DNA of 64,000 bases from Bacillus niameyensis. GTDB taxonomy: Bacteria; Bacillota; Bacilli; Bacillales; Bacillaceae_C. The notes under the pieces are model-generated. The model did no database searches and was not told where the DNA came from. It saw only the letters and a program-made list of their open reading frames with translations. Positions 44,131 through 52,640 of this stretch are shown piece after piece. The position numbers and the translations under genes were made by a program. The stretch lies in contig NZ_LN831197.1 of assembly GCF_001375535.1 (NCBI RefSeq), positions 3,125,366 through 3,189,365 of the forward strand, given 5' to 3'. Position 1 is the first letter of the stretch, and each line of letters opens with the position of its first letter.

Positions 44131-45783
44131 TTACCAGGTAATATGACCTTTAGATCCCGTCGGCGAATGCTGGATCATATCACTTAATGGGATTGCGTAC
44201 GCGAGAATAATGAGTAAAATAGCGATCCCAATCCAAATCCACCAGTTTTCCAAAAATTTAGGTGTGGCTGTTGCATCACTTTCAGCAACGGGGAATTCAA
44301 CCATTTCTGTTTGCTGCCCTGATTTAGGTGCAAAAAACCAAAGGTTCGCTACGATATAAATGAGTAACATAGCGGATAAGAATAAAATTGTTCCGCCAAC
44401 TGCCATCGTAACATGGTTAGAAAGTATGCCATCAAACCATTGCAAGGCGACTGAATTTCCGTTATAACCGGAATAGGCTGTTCTTCGAGGTGCTCCAAAC
44501 AGTCCAAGAATATGTTGAGCTGTTGACATTAACAGCATTCCAATGGACCATGAGATGATCTGAATAAAAGCTAATCTTTTGATCGACTTCGTTAATTGTC
44601 TTCCGCTTAAGTATGGAACTAGCCAAAATGTAATTCCCATAAAGGTCATCGCGACAGGTGCGCCAACTGTTATATGAAAATGTCCGACTATCCAAAGAGT
44701 GTTATGGACAAGTTCATTTAGCTGGAAACTAGCGTTAATAATTCCACCAGCTCCACCTGGAATGAAAAATAGCATCGCAATAAAGATGGAAGTGAAACGG
44801 ACATCATTCCATGGTAACTTTGTAAACCAACCAAATAAACCAGAACCGCCCTTATTTCTGCCAGATACCTCAAATGTGGCAAACATCGAAAAGGCAGTCA
44901 TTAAAGATGGAATGATAACCATAAAGGTTAGAACAACTTGAAGGAACTTCCAAAAGCTTGATATCCCTGGTTCTGTTAGTTGGTGATGGAAACCAACTGG
45001 GATCGAAAATAGAATGAATAAAACGAAGGCGAATCGTGCTAATGAGTCACTGAATACTTTCGTTCCGAGCAATTTTGGTACGACGACATACCAAGCAATA
45101 TACGCTGGTAACAACCAGAAGTAGACAAGTGGATGACCGAAATACCAAAAGAGCGAGCGGCTTAATTCAACGTTAATGGTGTCAACCCATCCGAATGCCC
45201 AAGGGATATATTGAAAAACAACTGTGGCGACAACACCTAAGCAAGCAATAATCCAAAGAATAATGGTAGTAATCGTCATGAAGGCAAAGAGTGGACTTAA
45301 CTGGCCTTTGTGCCCCTTTTTCCAAACGATATAGTGACCCACTAGGGCAAAACAGCTAATCCAAGTTCCGATAACCCATAATGCAAGCCCGATATAAAAC
45401 CATCCGCTTGCTTTCAGGGGAGCATAAAACGTATAAAGGACAGAAGCTTTTCCTGAGATAATCATAATCGTTGCAAGAATAGTACCGATTGTTGTGACAA
45501 TAAAACCAAGCCATAAAGATGTTTTTACTTTCGGACCGAAATTACCTAATGTTTTACTCATTCCAGCTATCAAAAAGGCGAAGATGAAAAAGGTTGTATA
45601 AATAAGTGCAAGTAGTACGCCATGTGCTGTTAGTATTTGGTAATAATCTAGCCAGCTCGGTAAATTTAATGCGTCATTACGAACAAAGACTTGGAGTAAT
45701 CCGCAAAATGTCCCAATTAGAAAGGCAATATACGCAACTCCGACGTTGGCTAAAGCAAGCCTACGATCTTGTATTCCTATCAT
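44131..45783 (-). CDS. cbaA: ba3-type (B-family) cytochrome c oxidase subunit I
   Basis: 550 residues with about thirteen helices; terminal O2 reductase that binds two haems and CuB and pumps protons. ILTAHGVLLALIYTTFF carries a low-spin haem ligand, WYFGHPLVYFWLLPAY the CuB His-Tyr pair, FHHQLTEPG the CuB His-His pair, and VGHFHITVGAPVAM the haem ligands. The absence of A-family D-channel motifs and the small subunit IIa gene support the ba3/B type. Start overlaps the cbaB stop by four bases. Confidence 0.93.
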   Translation of the reverse strand: MIGIQDRRLALANVGVAYIAFLIGTFCGLLQVFVRNDALNLPSWLDYYQILTAHGVLLALIYTTFFIFAFLIAGMSKTLGNFGPKVKTSLWLGFIVTTIGTILATIMIISGKASVLYTFYAPLKASGWFYIGLALWVIGTWISCFALVGHYIVWKKGHKGQLSPLFAFMTITTIILWIIACLGVVATVVFQYIPWAFGWVDTINVELSRSLFWYFGHPLVYFWLLPAYIAWYVVVPKLLGTKVFSDSLARFAFVLFILFSIPVGFHHQLTEPGISSFWKFLQVVLTFMVIIPSLMTAFSMFATFEVSGRNKGGSGLFGWFTKLPWNDVRFTSIFIAMLFFIPGGAGGIINASFQLNELVHNTLWIVGHFHITVGAPVAMTFMGITFWLVPYLSGRQLTKSIKRLAFIQIISWSIGMLLMSTAQHILGLFGAPRRTAYSGYNGNSVALQWFDGILSNHVTMAVGGTILFLSAMLLIYIVANLWFFAPKSGQQTEMVEFPVAESDATATPKFLENWWIWIGIAILLIILAYAIPLSDMIQHSPTGSKGHITW

Positions 45784-46253
45784 GGTTCATACACCTCAAT
45801 CTCTGTTTGCATAAAGTGATGTCCTGTTCCGCAATATTCATTGCATAGAACTAAATACTTCCCAGGTTTTTGAAACGTATAACTTTTATGTGTAATTCTT
45901 CCAGGAACGACCATCATATTGACTTTAGTGTCAATTATTGTGAAACTGTGAACAACATCTTTGCTTGTTAATGTAAATAAGATTTCCTTTCCAGCAGGCA
46001 CCTTTATGCTTGAAGGAGTGTAACTGAATGCTTCTGCGACCATAACGACTTCATACGTATCATTATCTACCTGTGTTACACCAGGATGATTAAATGGAGC
46101 TGTTTCATCAACCAACTCTGGATCAATGACATCCATTCCGCCGGCAGGGGTATGCCCATGGGAGAAAGCAGTTACTCCAACGATGCTTAAAAACACTGCC
46201 AATGCCGCTATGCCGAACAGCAGCCAAACTTTTTCGTACTTGTGCAAATGCAT
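45780..46253 (-). CDS. cbaB: ba3-type cytochrome c oxidase subunit II
   Basis: 157 residues: one N-terminal helix, then a cupredoxin CuA domain. The CuA site is complete: C137-N-E-Y-C141-G-T-G-H145-H-F-M148, with the distant His in DVVHSFTI. Only one transmembrane span, as in B-family oxidases. Takes electrons from cytochrome c. Lies 14 bases after the subunit IIa gene. Confidence 0.93.
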   Translation of the reverse strand: MHLHKYEKVWLLFGIAALAVFLSIVGVTAFSHGHTPAGGMDVIDPELVDETAPFNHPGVTQVDNDTYEVVMVAEAFSYTPSSIKVPAGKEILFTLTSKDVVHSFTIIDTKVNMMVVPGRITHKSYTFQKPGKYLVLCNEYCGTGHHFMQTEIEVYEP

Positions 46254-46267
46254 AATCTCACTCCCTC

Positions 46268-46390
46268 TTATCTAGATACATACAATCCGTAAATAGAAAA
46301 CCACATAATACAAATAATGAGTCCAACGATAAAAACACTGATCAAAGTCCCTTTTAAGTAGGGCTCTGAACTCCGATTTCTTTTGCTCAT
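46268..46390 (-). CDS. Cytochrome c oxidase subunit IIa-like small membrane protein
   Basis: 40 residues: a basic N-terminus (MSKRNRSSEPYLKGT) and one transmembrane helix (LISVFIVGLIICIMWFSIYG). Matches the layout of the subunit 2A gene that heads ba3 operons. Strong GGGAGGGTG before the ATG; first gene of the operon, downstream of the FNR-type promoter. Confidence 0.8.
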   Translation of the reverse strand: MSKRNRSSEPYLKGTLISVFIVGLIICIMWFSIYGLYVSR

Positions 46391-46425
46391 AATCAAAACA
46401 CCCTCCCATGACTGATTATGTGTTT

Positions 46426-46469
46426 ACTGTACTGCTTCTGCGTATTGTCCATCTGTGAGAAAAATCACA
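46426..46469 (-). promoter_or_regulatory. FNR-dependent promoter of the ba3 oxidase operon
   Basis: Perfect FNR box TGTGA-N6-TCACA at 46454-46469, and on the minus strand a TACAGT -10 at 46431-46426. The predicted start near 46419 puts the box centre at about -42, the class II activator position used by Bacillus FNR. No good -35 is present, as expected for activator dependence. Confidence 0.75.
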
Positions 46470-46506
46470 ATGGTCATGCGGAAAATCTAGCTTTCATAAA
46501 ATAGAC

Positions 46507-46539
46507 AAAAAAGGCGACCTGCAAATAGCAAGTCACCTT
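46507..46539 (-). terminator. Intrinsic terminator downstream of fnr and array IV
   Basis: Minus strand AAGGTGAC / GTCGCCTT stem followed by TTTTTTG. It lies beyond the repeat array, so the array is inside the fnr transcript. Confidence 0.75.
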
Positions 46540-46559
46540 AATAGGGAGGGTATTTTGCG

Positions 46560-46754
46560 TAACGCGAATAACTACGGTCGTATCGCGAATAAGTCGGGAA
46601 TAACGCGAATAACTACGTTCGTAACACGAATAAATCAAAAATAGCACAAACAACTTCTGCTCATAGTATGTCCCGAGGATAAACCGGAAGTTCCGCGGAT
46701 AAATCACTCTAAAATAGCGGATAACGTCCCCAATATCGCGGATAAACTACGACT
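46560..46754 (-). repeat. Degenerate 20-22-bp tandem array in the fnr 3' region (array IV)
   Basis: Units such as TAACGCGAATAACTACGGTCG, TATCGCGAATAAGTCGGGAA and GCGGATAACGTCCCCAATATC; the CGAATAA/CGGATAA core recurs roughly every 21 bases, about nine units. Lies between the fnr stop and its terminator. Confidence 0.65.
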
Positions 46755-47432
46755 TTAATAAATATTGCAAATCTCTACTGGACAGTTTTCGCAATGGATC
46801 TCGTTCTTTAAAAACTGCAACTCATGTATAACGATTTTCCCTTCGACCAACGAGAGTTTCCCGGTCTTTTTCAACTCGTTTAATAAGCGGTTCACAACTT
46901 CCCGAGTCATTCCGCAGAAATTGGCAAGCTCTTGATTAGTTTGGGGTAAGTCAATTAAGATTCCGTCCGTTTGTTCAACTCCATAACTATTTGACAAGCG
47001 GATTAATGTTGAATATAACGCTCCCTTTTTCCCATGTAAAATCAAATCCCGAAATTTAGATTGTGTTCGTTGCCGTTGGATCTCCATCGTTTTAATAAAT
47101 TCAATACTAAGACTTGGATTTAGTAAAAGCTGTTCTTCTAACTCTTCTTTTTTAATCAATGCAAGTGTACTCTTATCGATAACAATGGCATGGACAGTGT
47201 ATGGAGAAGGTTCACAAAACAGCGATACCTCACTGATTAATTCGCCCTCTTTACAAATCCGGAATGTAATTTCTCGGCCATCTGGTGTGATTTTACCAAT
47301 ACGAACCTTTCCCGTACGAACCAAGAAAATATGATCAGCAACATCACCCTCTTGGAATAAGAATGCACCTTTATTTAATTCTTTTTCACAGTGGATAAAG
47401 GAATTCAGAAAATCATGGATAGGTTGATTCAT
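46755..47432 (-). CDS. fnr: Oxygen-sensing regulator Fnr (Crp/Fnr family)
   Basis: 225 residues: cyclic-nucleotide-binding-like domain (about 20-120), dimerisation helix, winged HTH with QTNQELANFCGMTREVVNRL. The C-terminus carries C214-x2-C217-x4-C222, the same spacing as the [4Fe-4S] ligands Cys227/230/235 of Bacillus subtilis Fnr. Asp129 in SKFRDL aligns with the fourth ligand Asp141. Active when oxygen is low. ATG 47432 is preferred, with AAAGGTGG upstream, over GTG 47444. It lies next to the oxidase operon that bears an FNR box. Confidence 0.9.
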   Translation of the reverse strand: MNQPIHDFLNSFIHCEKELNKGAFLFQEGDVADHIFLVRTGKVRIGKITPDGREITFRICKEGELISEVSLFCEPSPYTVHAIVIDKSTLALIKKEELEEQLLLNPSLSIEFIKTMEIQRQRTQSKFRDLILHGKKGALYSTLIRLSNSYGVEQTDGILIDLPQTNQELANFCGMTREVVNRLLNELKKTGKLSLVEGKIVIHELQFLKNEIHCENCPVEICNIY

Positions 47433-47530
47433 TATAAATTCCACCTTTAGGCTAAATAAGATTATCCTTATTTTTATTATATATTACTATACTAAAATAA
47501 GAAAATATTCGAATGGATAAATGGGTTTGC

Positions 47531-47567
47531 AGGAAGCAAGTGGAGAATCATATTCGACTTGCTTCCT
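47531..47567. repeat. Orphan inverted repeat in the 47433-47733 gap
   Basis: AGGAAGCAAGT / ACTTGCTTCCT, perfect 11-bp stem with a 15-base loop. No gene reads into it, so it may be the terminator of a lost gene. The rest of the gap is AT-rich with nothing identified. Confidence 0.5.
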
Positions 47568-47733
47568 TTGAAAATCTGTATAGTCACGTAACGTCGACGA
47601 TACGTCCACAATAATAAGAAAAGAAAAGAAAATAAAAGAAAACCATCTGTGTGGTAGTCAGATTTATTTATTTTTCAAAGGGAGTGTCTAAAAATGGATA
47701 AAATCGATATATACATGGTGAGGCTAAAATAGC

Positions 47734-47886
47734 ATGATAGAGAGTCTTAAAAACCCTCTTTATCGATGGTCGAAAGCTAGGAAGAATGAGTTAATGCAGG
47801 CAGGACTGGAAAAGGGATGGGAATGTTTGTTTCTTATGTCGGTTATTGATAGGAGTATAATAAGGGCAAATGATGTGATACACTAA
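47734..47886 (+). CDS. Small hypothetical ORF (50 residues)
   Basis: Reads MIESLKNPLYRWSKARKNEL and on to ..NDVIH; basic, soluble. Weak GGTGAGG about 11 bases upstream. Its stop overlaps the following ATG (TAATG), which looks like coupling but may be chance. It may be a remnant; family unknown. Confidence 0.35.
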   Translation: MIESLKNPLYRWSKARKNELMQAGLEKGWECLFLMSVIDRSIIRANDVIH

Positions 47887-48053
47887 TGGCAATAAATCGA
47901 GTTTTAGAAAGACCACAAGACTATACGAGCATTGATTATGATGGCCTTTGGAAGAAGCTGCTTTCTGATTTATTTGAGGAATTTGTGTTATTTTTCGCTC
48001 CAGATTTGTTCGAGGATATTGACTTTCTGCGTAAATTCCGATTAGCCAAATAA
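47886..48053 (+). pseudogene. Truncated Rpn-family nuclease/transposase-like gene
   Basis: 55 codons starting MAINRVLERPQDYTSIDYDG and continuing LWKKLLSDLFEEF..LFFAPDLFEDIDF. This is the recognisable N-terminus of the Rpn (recombination-promoting nuclease, PD-(D/E)xK) proteins of Bacillaceae, normally about 300 residues. The frame ends at a TAA and the catalytic part is missing, so it is a fragment. Confidence 0.7.
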
Positions 48054-48136
48054 TATATAATCCCCGTGAAGGAGTTCCGTTTGTTATTGTTGAAATATAA
48101 GTTGATAAGAGACGAAGAATAGAGAGGAAAGCTAAA

Positions 48137-48268
48137 ATGGCATGGTTATGGGCTTGGTTTGCTTTCTCCCTTGCAGCGGGAGCATTCTATAACACCTATG
48201 AAGTAAAAAAGGAGAATAAAGAGTTGAAAGAGAGAATTGAGAGGTTAGAAGAAGAAATATATAAATAG
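48137..48268 (+). CDS. Small membrane protein with coiled-coil tail (43 residues)
   Basis: MAWLWAWFAFSLAAGAFYNT forms one helix, followed by a heptad-like charged tail (ENKELKERIERLEEEIYK). AGAGGAAAG precedes the ATG. Looks like a genuine small protein; function unknown. Confidence 0.6.
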   Translation: MAWLWAWFAFSLAAGAFYNTYEVKKENKELKERIERLEEEIYK

Positions 48269-48305
48269 TTTCCACCCATGGAACAATGCATCTAAATTAT
48301 CGGGG

Positions 48306-48707
48306 GTGCTCATTATAAAGAAAACCTTTCTATTAATATTGATACTATTCTTGGGAGGATGTTCAAACGGTATTTTTAAAGATACGACCATTACAAGTAT
48401 CGAAATTATGAAATTTGCTAGCGATTCGCCGAGCCCTGAAGAATACCGGGAGCAAAAGGGAGAGATTATTTCAATCGTTGAATCGGAAAATGAAATTAAG
48501 GAAATTATTAATGCCATTGAAAGGGCTAAACAGGAGAGCACTGAAACCGCCAATCTCGCCTTGCCAAATTACCTCCTTCTTTTTAAGGAAAACGAAAATG
48601 TCTTCCTAGCATTGGGCTACTATCTTGGTGTTCATTCAAAGGATAGATTCTTCGATATAAGTAAACAAAAAATGTATGAAACAAGTGAACTGAATTTAAC
48701 CGAATAA
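48306..48707 (+). CDS. Hypothetical lipoprotein
   Basis: 133 residues with a lipoprotein signal (LILILFLGGC, Cys about 19), then a small alpha/beta domain without a recognised motif. The GTG at 48306 overlaps GGGGGTG, which would otherwise be the ribosome site, so the real start may be a few codons later at a rare codon (ATT 48312). Confidence 0.6.
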   Translation: MLIIKKTFLLILILFLGGCSNGIFKDTTITSIEIMKFASDSPSPEEYREQKGEIISIVESENEIKEIINAIERAKQESTETANLALPNYLLLFKENENVFLALGYYLGVHSKDRFFDISKQKMYETSELNLTE

Positions 48708-48887
48708 AGATAAAAATAGCAGGGTGGTTGATTTATGGCGACAATAAAGGCTTTTATGAAAGAGTTACTTTTCCCGACTTAATTACTAAGCCTGTTCTTA
48801 ATTGTACGCTTAAAATGAAACATTTCGATTTTTCATTCGTAAAGATTTAATAAGATAATGATTTTATTAAAATTAGGGGTGATGGCA

Positions 48888-49070
48888 TTGAATCGAAAAT
48901 TAACAAGGTCTTCAACAGATCGAGCAGTAACTGGAGTATGCGGAGGCATTGCTGAATATTTAGGTATGTCATCTTTGGCTGTACGACTTATTTTCATTTT
49001 CTTGCCAGTTAATTTGCTTATTTATATCGTTCTCTTGGTTTCCCTCCCAGAAAGTCCCCGATCATTGTAA
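48888..49070 (+). CDS. PspC-domain protein
   Basis: 60 residues: LTRSSTDRAVTGVCGGIAEY then LGMSSLAVRLIFIFLPVN, the PspC pattern, with one transmembrane helix and a short tail. PspC proteins act in envelope stress signalling. I prefer TTG 48888, which has AGGGGTGAT at proper spacing, over ATG 48882. Confidence 0.85.
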   Translation: MNRKLTRSSTDRAVTGVCGGIAEYLGMSSLAVRLIFIFLPVNLLIYIVLLVSLPESPRSL

Positions 49071-49107
49071 CAAACGTTGGTTTCTTTATAGAAAGGTGGT
49101 TTTTTGA

Positions 49108-49344
49108 ATGTCATTAAGTTTGAATGAAAGTTACAAATCGTTCTTTTGGAAAAGGTTCCTTACTTTGTTTATTCCTATTTTTTTAATTGGTATTATTTCG
49201 GAGCCCTATTTAACCCAAAATCCTTTCAATTCCCTTGAAGATTATGGAGAATTCCTTTTCTTTTTACTGCTATATATTTTTGTACTCTCTGGAATAGCTG
49301 CCTTTGTTACATCTTTAACTTGGAGATTAAGACAAGATAAATAA
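49108..49344 (+). CDS. Hypothetical two-helix membrane protein
   Basis: 78 residues with two hydrophobic helices (about 16-32 and 48-68). AGAAAGGTGG lies upstream of the ATG. It follows the PspC gene by 37 bases and may be co-expressed. Not recognised. Confidence 0.55.
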   Translation: MSLSLNESYKSFFWKRFLTLFIPIFLIGIISEPYLTQNPFNSLEDYGEFLFFLLLYIFVLSGIAAFVTSLTWRLRQDK

Positions 49345-49374
49345 TCGGTTAATAAGGCGGGGGCATGTTAGAAA

Positions 49375-49554
49375 ATGAAGATTATAAAGTTTAGAGAAAC
49401 TGATACCGAAGAGATTGTAAGTTTATTTTATAAAACCGTTCATTCAATAAATTCAAAGGACTATTTCCAACAAGAATTGGATGCCTGGGCACCAGAAGAT
49501 GAAAAAAACTCCAAAGTTGAATCTTGGAAGGTTTCGTTAAGCGCGAGAAGATAG
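49375..49554 (+). pseudogene. Truncated GNAT acetyltransferase gene
   Basis: 59 codons reading IIKFRETDTEEIVSLFYKTV then HSINSKDYFQQELDAWAPED, the N-terminal block of a common GNAT acetyltransferase group. The acetyl-CoA-binding half is missing; the frame stops at TAG 49552-49554 and no continuation is found in other frames. Confidence 0.7.
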
Positions 49555-49661
49555 TTACTACATTAAAAGGCAACATTTCCAAAAATGGAGCTAAATTTGA
49601 TCTGGAGTGAATTCTCTCTGCTCCCACACTAAGGGGGTCAGTATGGAGTCGTTTTCTCAAA

Positions 49662-50033
49662 ATGCCAATATTAGAAAGAGGGAGGCCCTTGAAAGTAGCT
49701 ATTGATTCCCTTGTAATTTTTTTTATTGCGTGGGGAATACCCGTATTCATGGTTACTAGAGTTTATTTGAAGATGGGTACCGACGATAAAAAGTCAGTAA
49801 GGAATGATTTTAGTTCAAAACAGTTTATTTTTACAACTGGCTTTTTTTTAATAGGTGTATTCCTCATTCATCTAGGCGCTACATTCACTGTCAATATGAT
49901 TAAAGTGATGGGGCTTGTTTTGTTTAGTGTAGGCGGTTTCTTTACAATATTAGATTCATGGAATAAAAGTAAAATTAGAAGTTTACTATTTCTTATTTTA
50001 GTTTCCTCTGTAGTCTTCTTGAATGTCATTTAA
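49662..50033 (+). CDS. Hypothetical membrane protein with four helices
   Basis: About 123 residues with four hydrophobic helices (SLVIFFIAWGIPVFMVT, FIFTTGFFLIGVFLIHLG and two more). No recognised motif. The start is uncertain: ATG 49662 has only a weak GGAG, and TTG 49689 lies just behind GAGGGAGG. Confidence 0.5.
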   Translation: MPILERGRPLKVAIDSLVIFFIAWGIPVFMVTRVYLKMGTDDKKSVRNDFSSKQFIFTTGFFLIGVFLIHLGATFTVNMIKVMGLVLFSVGGFFTILDSWNKSKIRSLLFLILVSSVVFLNVI

Positions 50034-50117
50034 CTTGAACGAGAGGGGAGATTCGGGCTTTCGTAAGGTCATCAATAGCCGTACTTTTTATAATCCCAAA
50101 TTCAATTTTAAACTAAT

Positions 50118-50152
50118 AAAACAGAGGATGCCCAACTTTGGGACACCCTCTA
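50118..50152 (-). terminator. Terminator after the aldo/keto reductase gene
   Basis: Minus strand AGAGGGTGTCCC / GGGCATCCTCT followed by GTTTTATT. Confidence 0.7.
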
Positions 50153-50186
50153 AATGCTTTCAGAAACTAGCTTCCATAAAAGTGAT

Positions 50187-51113
50187 TTATGGCACCATAT
50201 TCCCCGCTGCTTTATAAATCTGATACCACTCATCTCTAGTCAATGGGATTTCAGACCCTGCGCATGCATCTTTTAATCTTTGGGCATTCGTTGTTCCAAG
50301 CACAACTTGCATATTGGCAGGATGGCGAGTAATCCATGCGGTTGCAATCGCTGTGTTCGTCACTCCATACTTTTCAGCAATCCGATCAATGACTTCATTT
50401 AACTTAGGGAATTTCTCTAAATCGCCAAGGAATGGCCCTTCGAAAAATCCATTTTGATAAGGAGACCAAGCTTGGATCGTTATATCATTTAATCGGCAAT
50501 ACTCTAATACACTGCCGTCACGGTTAACAGATTGATCGATATTCATATTTACGGCAATCCCCGAGTCAATAATAGGTGTATGAGCAATGCTTAATTGCAA
50601 TTGGTTCACAACTAATTTTTGAGAAACATATTTTTGCAGCAACTCGATTTGCATTGGATTATGATTAGATACGCCAAAATAATGAACCTTACCACTGTTA
50701 TGTAGCTCATCGAAAGCCTCTGCTACTTCTTCTGGTTCCATTAATGGATCTGGACGGTGTAGTAGTAAAATATCAAGATAATCCGTTTTTAGACGTTTTA
50801 AAATGCCATCAACCGATTTGAGAATATGCTCTTTGGAAAAATCGAAGTAATTATCTTTAGACACAATGCCACACTTGCTTTGTAAAATCATTTTTTCTCT
50901 TGTACTTGGATTCATTTCAATGGCATCAGCAAATAATTCTTCACTTTCACCGCCGCCATATATATCCGCATGATCAAAGAAATTAATTCCTTCTTCCATT
51001 GCTGTTCTAATCAGTTTTTCCAGTTCCGTCTTTGAAAGCTGTGGAATACGCATATTCCCCATGACTATATTCGAAACATTTAAATTGGTACCTTTAATTG
51101 GAAAGTACTTCAT
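50187..51113 (-). CDS. Aldo/keto reductase (YdhF-like)
   Basis: 308-residue NADPH-dependent TIM-barrel reductase. Catalytic Asp and Tyr sit in NFFDHADIYGGGESEELF, Lys in ILQSKCGI, His in DILLLHRPDPL; the C-terminal NADPH loop is VVLGTTNAQRL. Reduces an aldehyde or ketone, perhaps a sugar. Lies behind the SGNH hydrolase gene on the same strand with its own terminator. Confidence 0.88.
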   Translation of the reverse strand: MKYFPIKGTNLNVSNIVMGNMRIPQLSKTELEKLIRTAMEEGINFFDHADIYGGGESEELFADAIEMNPSTREKMILQSKCGIVSKDNYFDFSKEHILKSVDGILKRLKTDYLDILLLHRPDPLMEPEEVAEAFDELHNSGKVHYFGVSNHNPMQIELLQKYVSQKLVVNQLQLSIAHTPIIDSGIAVNMNIDQSVNRDGSVLEYCRLNDITIQAWSPYQNGFFEGPFLGDLEKFPKLNEVIDRIAEKYGVTNTAIATAWITRHPANMQVVLGTTNAQRLKDACAGSEIPLTRDEWYQIYKAAGNMVP

Positions 51114-51214
51114 ACAAAAGAACCTCCTTCAATTTTTCTTACTATATCAATACACCAAAGTTTAAGGAGAAGGTCAATTATTAAGTAATTAAGATTTGAA
51201 AAAACTTTTGACAC

Positions 51215-51225
51215 TGAACCGTTCA
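51215..51225. promoter_or_regulatory. Short palindrome between SGNH and aldo/keto reductase genes
   Basis: TGAAC-C-GTTCA. It shares GAACCGTT with the element before the beta-mannosidase gene, but is one base too short for a standard cre. Operator role uncertain. Confidence 0.3.
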
Positions 51226-51235
51226 CTCGCTGAAT

Positions 51236-52342
51236 CTATTGAAGAATCTTCTCAATCACAGAAGTTAATTGATCCGCCATGCTCATAAAACCTAAATCAG
51301 TTGGGTGTACCCCATCCACTGTTTTTTCATCCCAATGACTTCCTAATAAATGTGTTCCTTCATAAAAATAAATCTTCTCATCACCGCTCTCTTGTGATTT
51401 TTGGATGAGCTGCTTTTGAAATTCTAATCGATCCATTCTCTCGCGATAAAGGTCATGATTCACGATTTCTTGTGAATAAGGAAATTTAGAGATGACTAGA
51501 ATTGGAACTTCTGGATGGACTTCACGGTAAATTTCAATGAACTTTGGTAATGTTTCTTTATATAATTGGGTACTTACACAGTTAGGTTCATAATCTAGCA
51601 CAAGACAGGCAGGATCGTTAATCTCACTGATCAGTCTTGCCAGATTAGCCTCACCCTTTCCATTTCCAGAAAATCCAAGATTAATAAATTCTTGATTTAT
51701 TCTGCGACTTAGAATGTTGGTATAGGCCATTCCAGGTCGAGAAGCACAGCCACCTTGTAAAATGGAGGTACCATAGAAAATCAATTTTTTATCATTATCG
51801 TATTCAGGCGGGGCTTGGATCGATGCTTGGTGATTCATCCCGATCCATACTTCCTCTACTCCTTGATAAAGTGGGAAGTGGAGGGTAACGTTGATTAAAT
51901 CATTTTCATTTCGCTCGAATAGAGCAACTTCAAAGTGATCCTGCGTGTGATCGTATTTAGTCACACTGCAAAATTGTTGTTTCCCGGGCTCTCCAATATA
52001 ACAATCAAAGCCACACTGTCCAGTTGCAGGCATATGATTCATATTCGCCTTACCTTGGAGCTTTACTTTAATTGCCAGTTTTACCGCATTTGTTTGAAAC
52101 CGGATTTGGCCTCCTGCTGTGCAGTTAGCTAAAATATCAACTTGCTCAGGGATTTCATATTTAGGCTGCTTTGGCAAACGGCGATATATTTTTTCTTCTT
52201 GAAGCCAAGCAAACCCATTGATTTGGAAGGGAGACTCTTTTGGGTCATACCAAACCATTTTATTATCCTGTATCTCTTTTATACCCATATTTTTATCTAA
52301 CTTCTCAACATTAATTTGGGTTTGTTCCACGTTTCTTGGCAA
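51236..52342 (-). CDS. SGNH/GDSL-family esterase with N-terminal jelly-roll domain
   Basis: 368 residues without signal peptide. A beta-rich N-terminal domain (about 30-185) precedes the SGNH hydrolase fold. Block I is IFYGTSILQGGCASRPG (nucleophile Ser), block II INLGFSGNGKGE, block III VLDYEPNC (in place of GxND), and block V DGVHPTDLG (catalytic Asp and His). Probably removes acyl groups from a carbohydrate. TTG start at 52342 behind AGAGGGATCT. Divergent from the CE7-like esterase gene, so two deacylases share a promoter region. Confidence 0.8.
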   Translation of the reverse strand: MPRNVEQTQINVEKLDKNMGIKEIQDNKMVWYDPKESPFQINGFAWLQEEKIYRRLPKQPKYEIPEQVDILANCTAGGQIRFQTNAVKLAIKVKLQGKANMNHMPATGQCGFDCYIGEPGKQQFCSVTKYDHTQDHFEVALFERNENDLINVTLHFPLYQGVEEVWIGMNHQASIQAPPEYDNDKKLIFYGTSILQGGCASRPGMAYTNILSRRINQEFINLGFSGNGKGEANLARLISEINDPACLVLDYEPNCVSTQLYKETLPKFIEIYREVHPEVPILVISKFPYSQEIVNHDLYRERMDRLEFQKQLIQKSQESGDEKIYFYEGTHLLGSHWDEKTVDGVHPTDLGFMSMADQLTSVIEKILQ

Positions 52343-52640
52343 ATAGATCCCTCTTTTCAGTCTATTTAAATAGAAAAATCATTTCGTTATATTTATTATT
52401 CAAGTTTATTTTTAGAAATCCTTCAAAAGTTAGTAGGTAGAAAGTGGCGATTTAAGTGTTGTGGAAATTGGATATTTATTAATATAGAGAGCAATGGAAC
52501 TGCATTTTTAAATTTTCAGAAATAACTTTACAAGTAGTAATTGAATCGATAAGATGGTAATGTAATCCAAAATCCAATGAGATTTAGAAGGATTATTCCT
52601 TTTTGCAGCAAAAAATGATTGGCATTGGTTGGTGAATGAA

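Noticed and set aside
46474..46707. 77-residue minus-strand ORF
   Set aside because: It runs across the fnr terminator and array IV with repeat-driven composition and no ribosome site.
48735..48782. 15-codon ORF (MATIKAFMKELLFPT) behind AGGGTGG
   Set aside because: Ribosome site is good, but the ORF is too short to judge and has no recognisable leader function; left as unproven.
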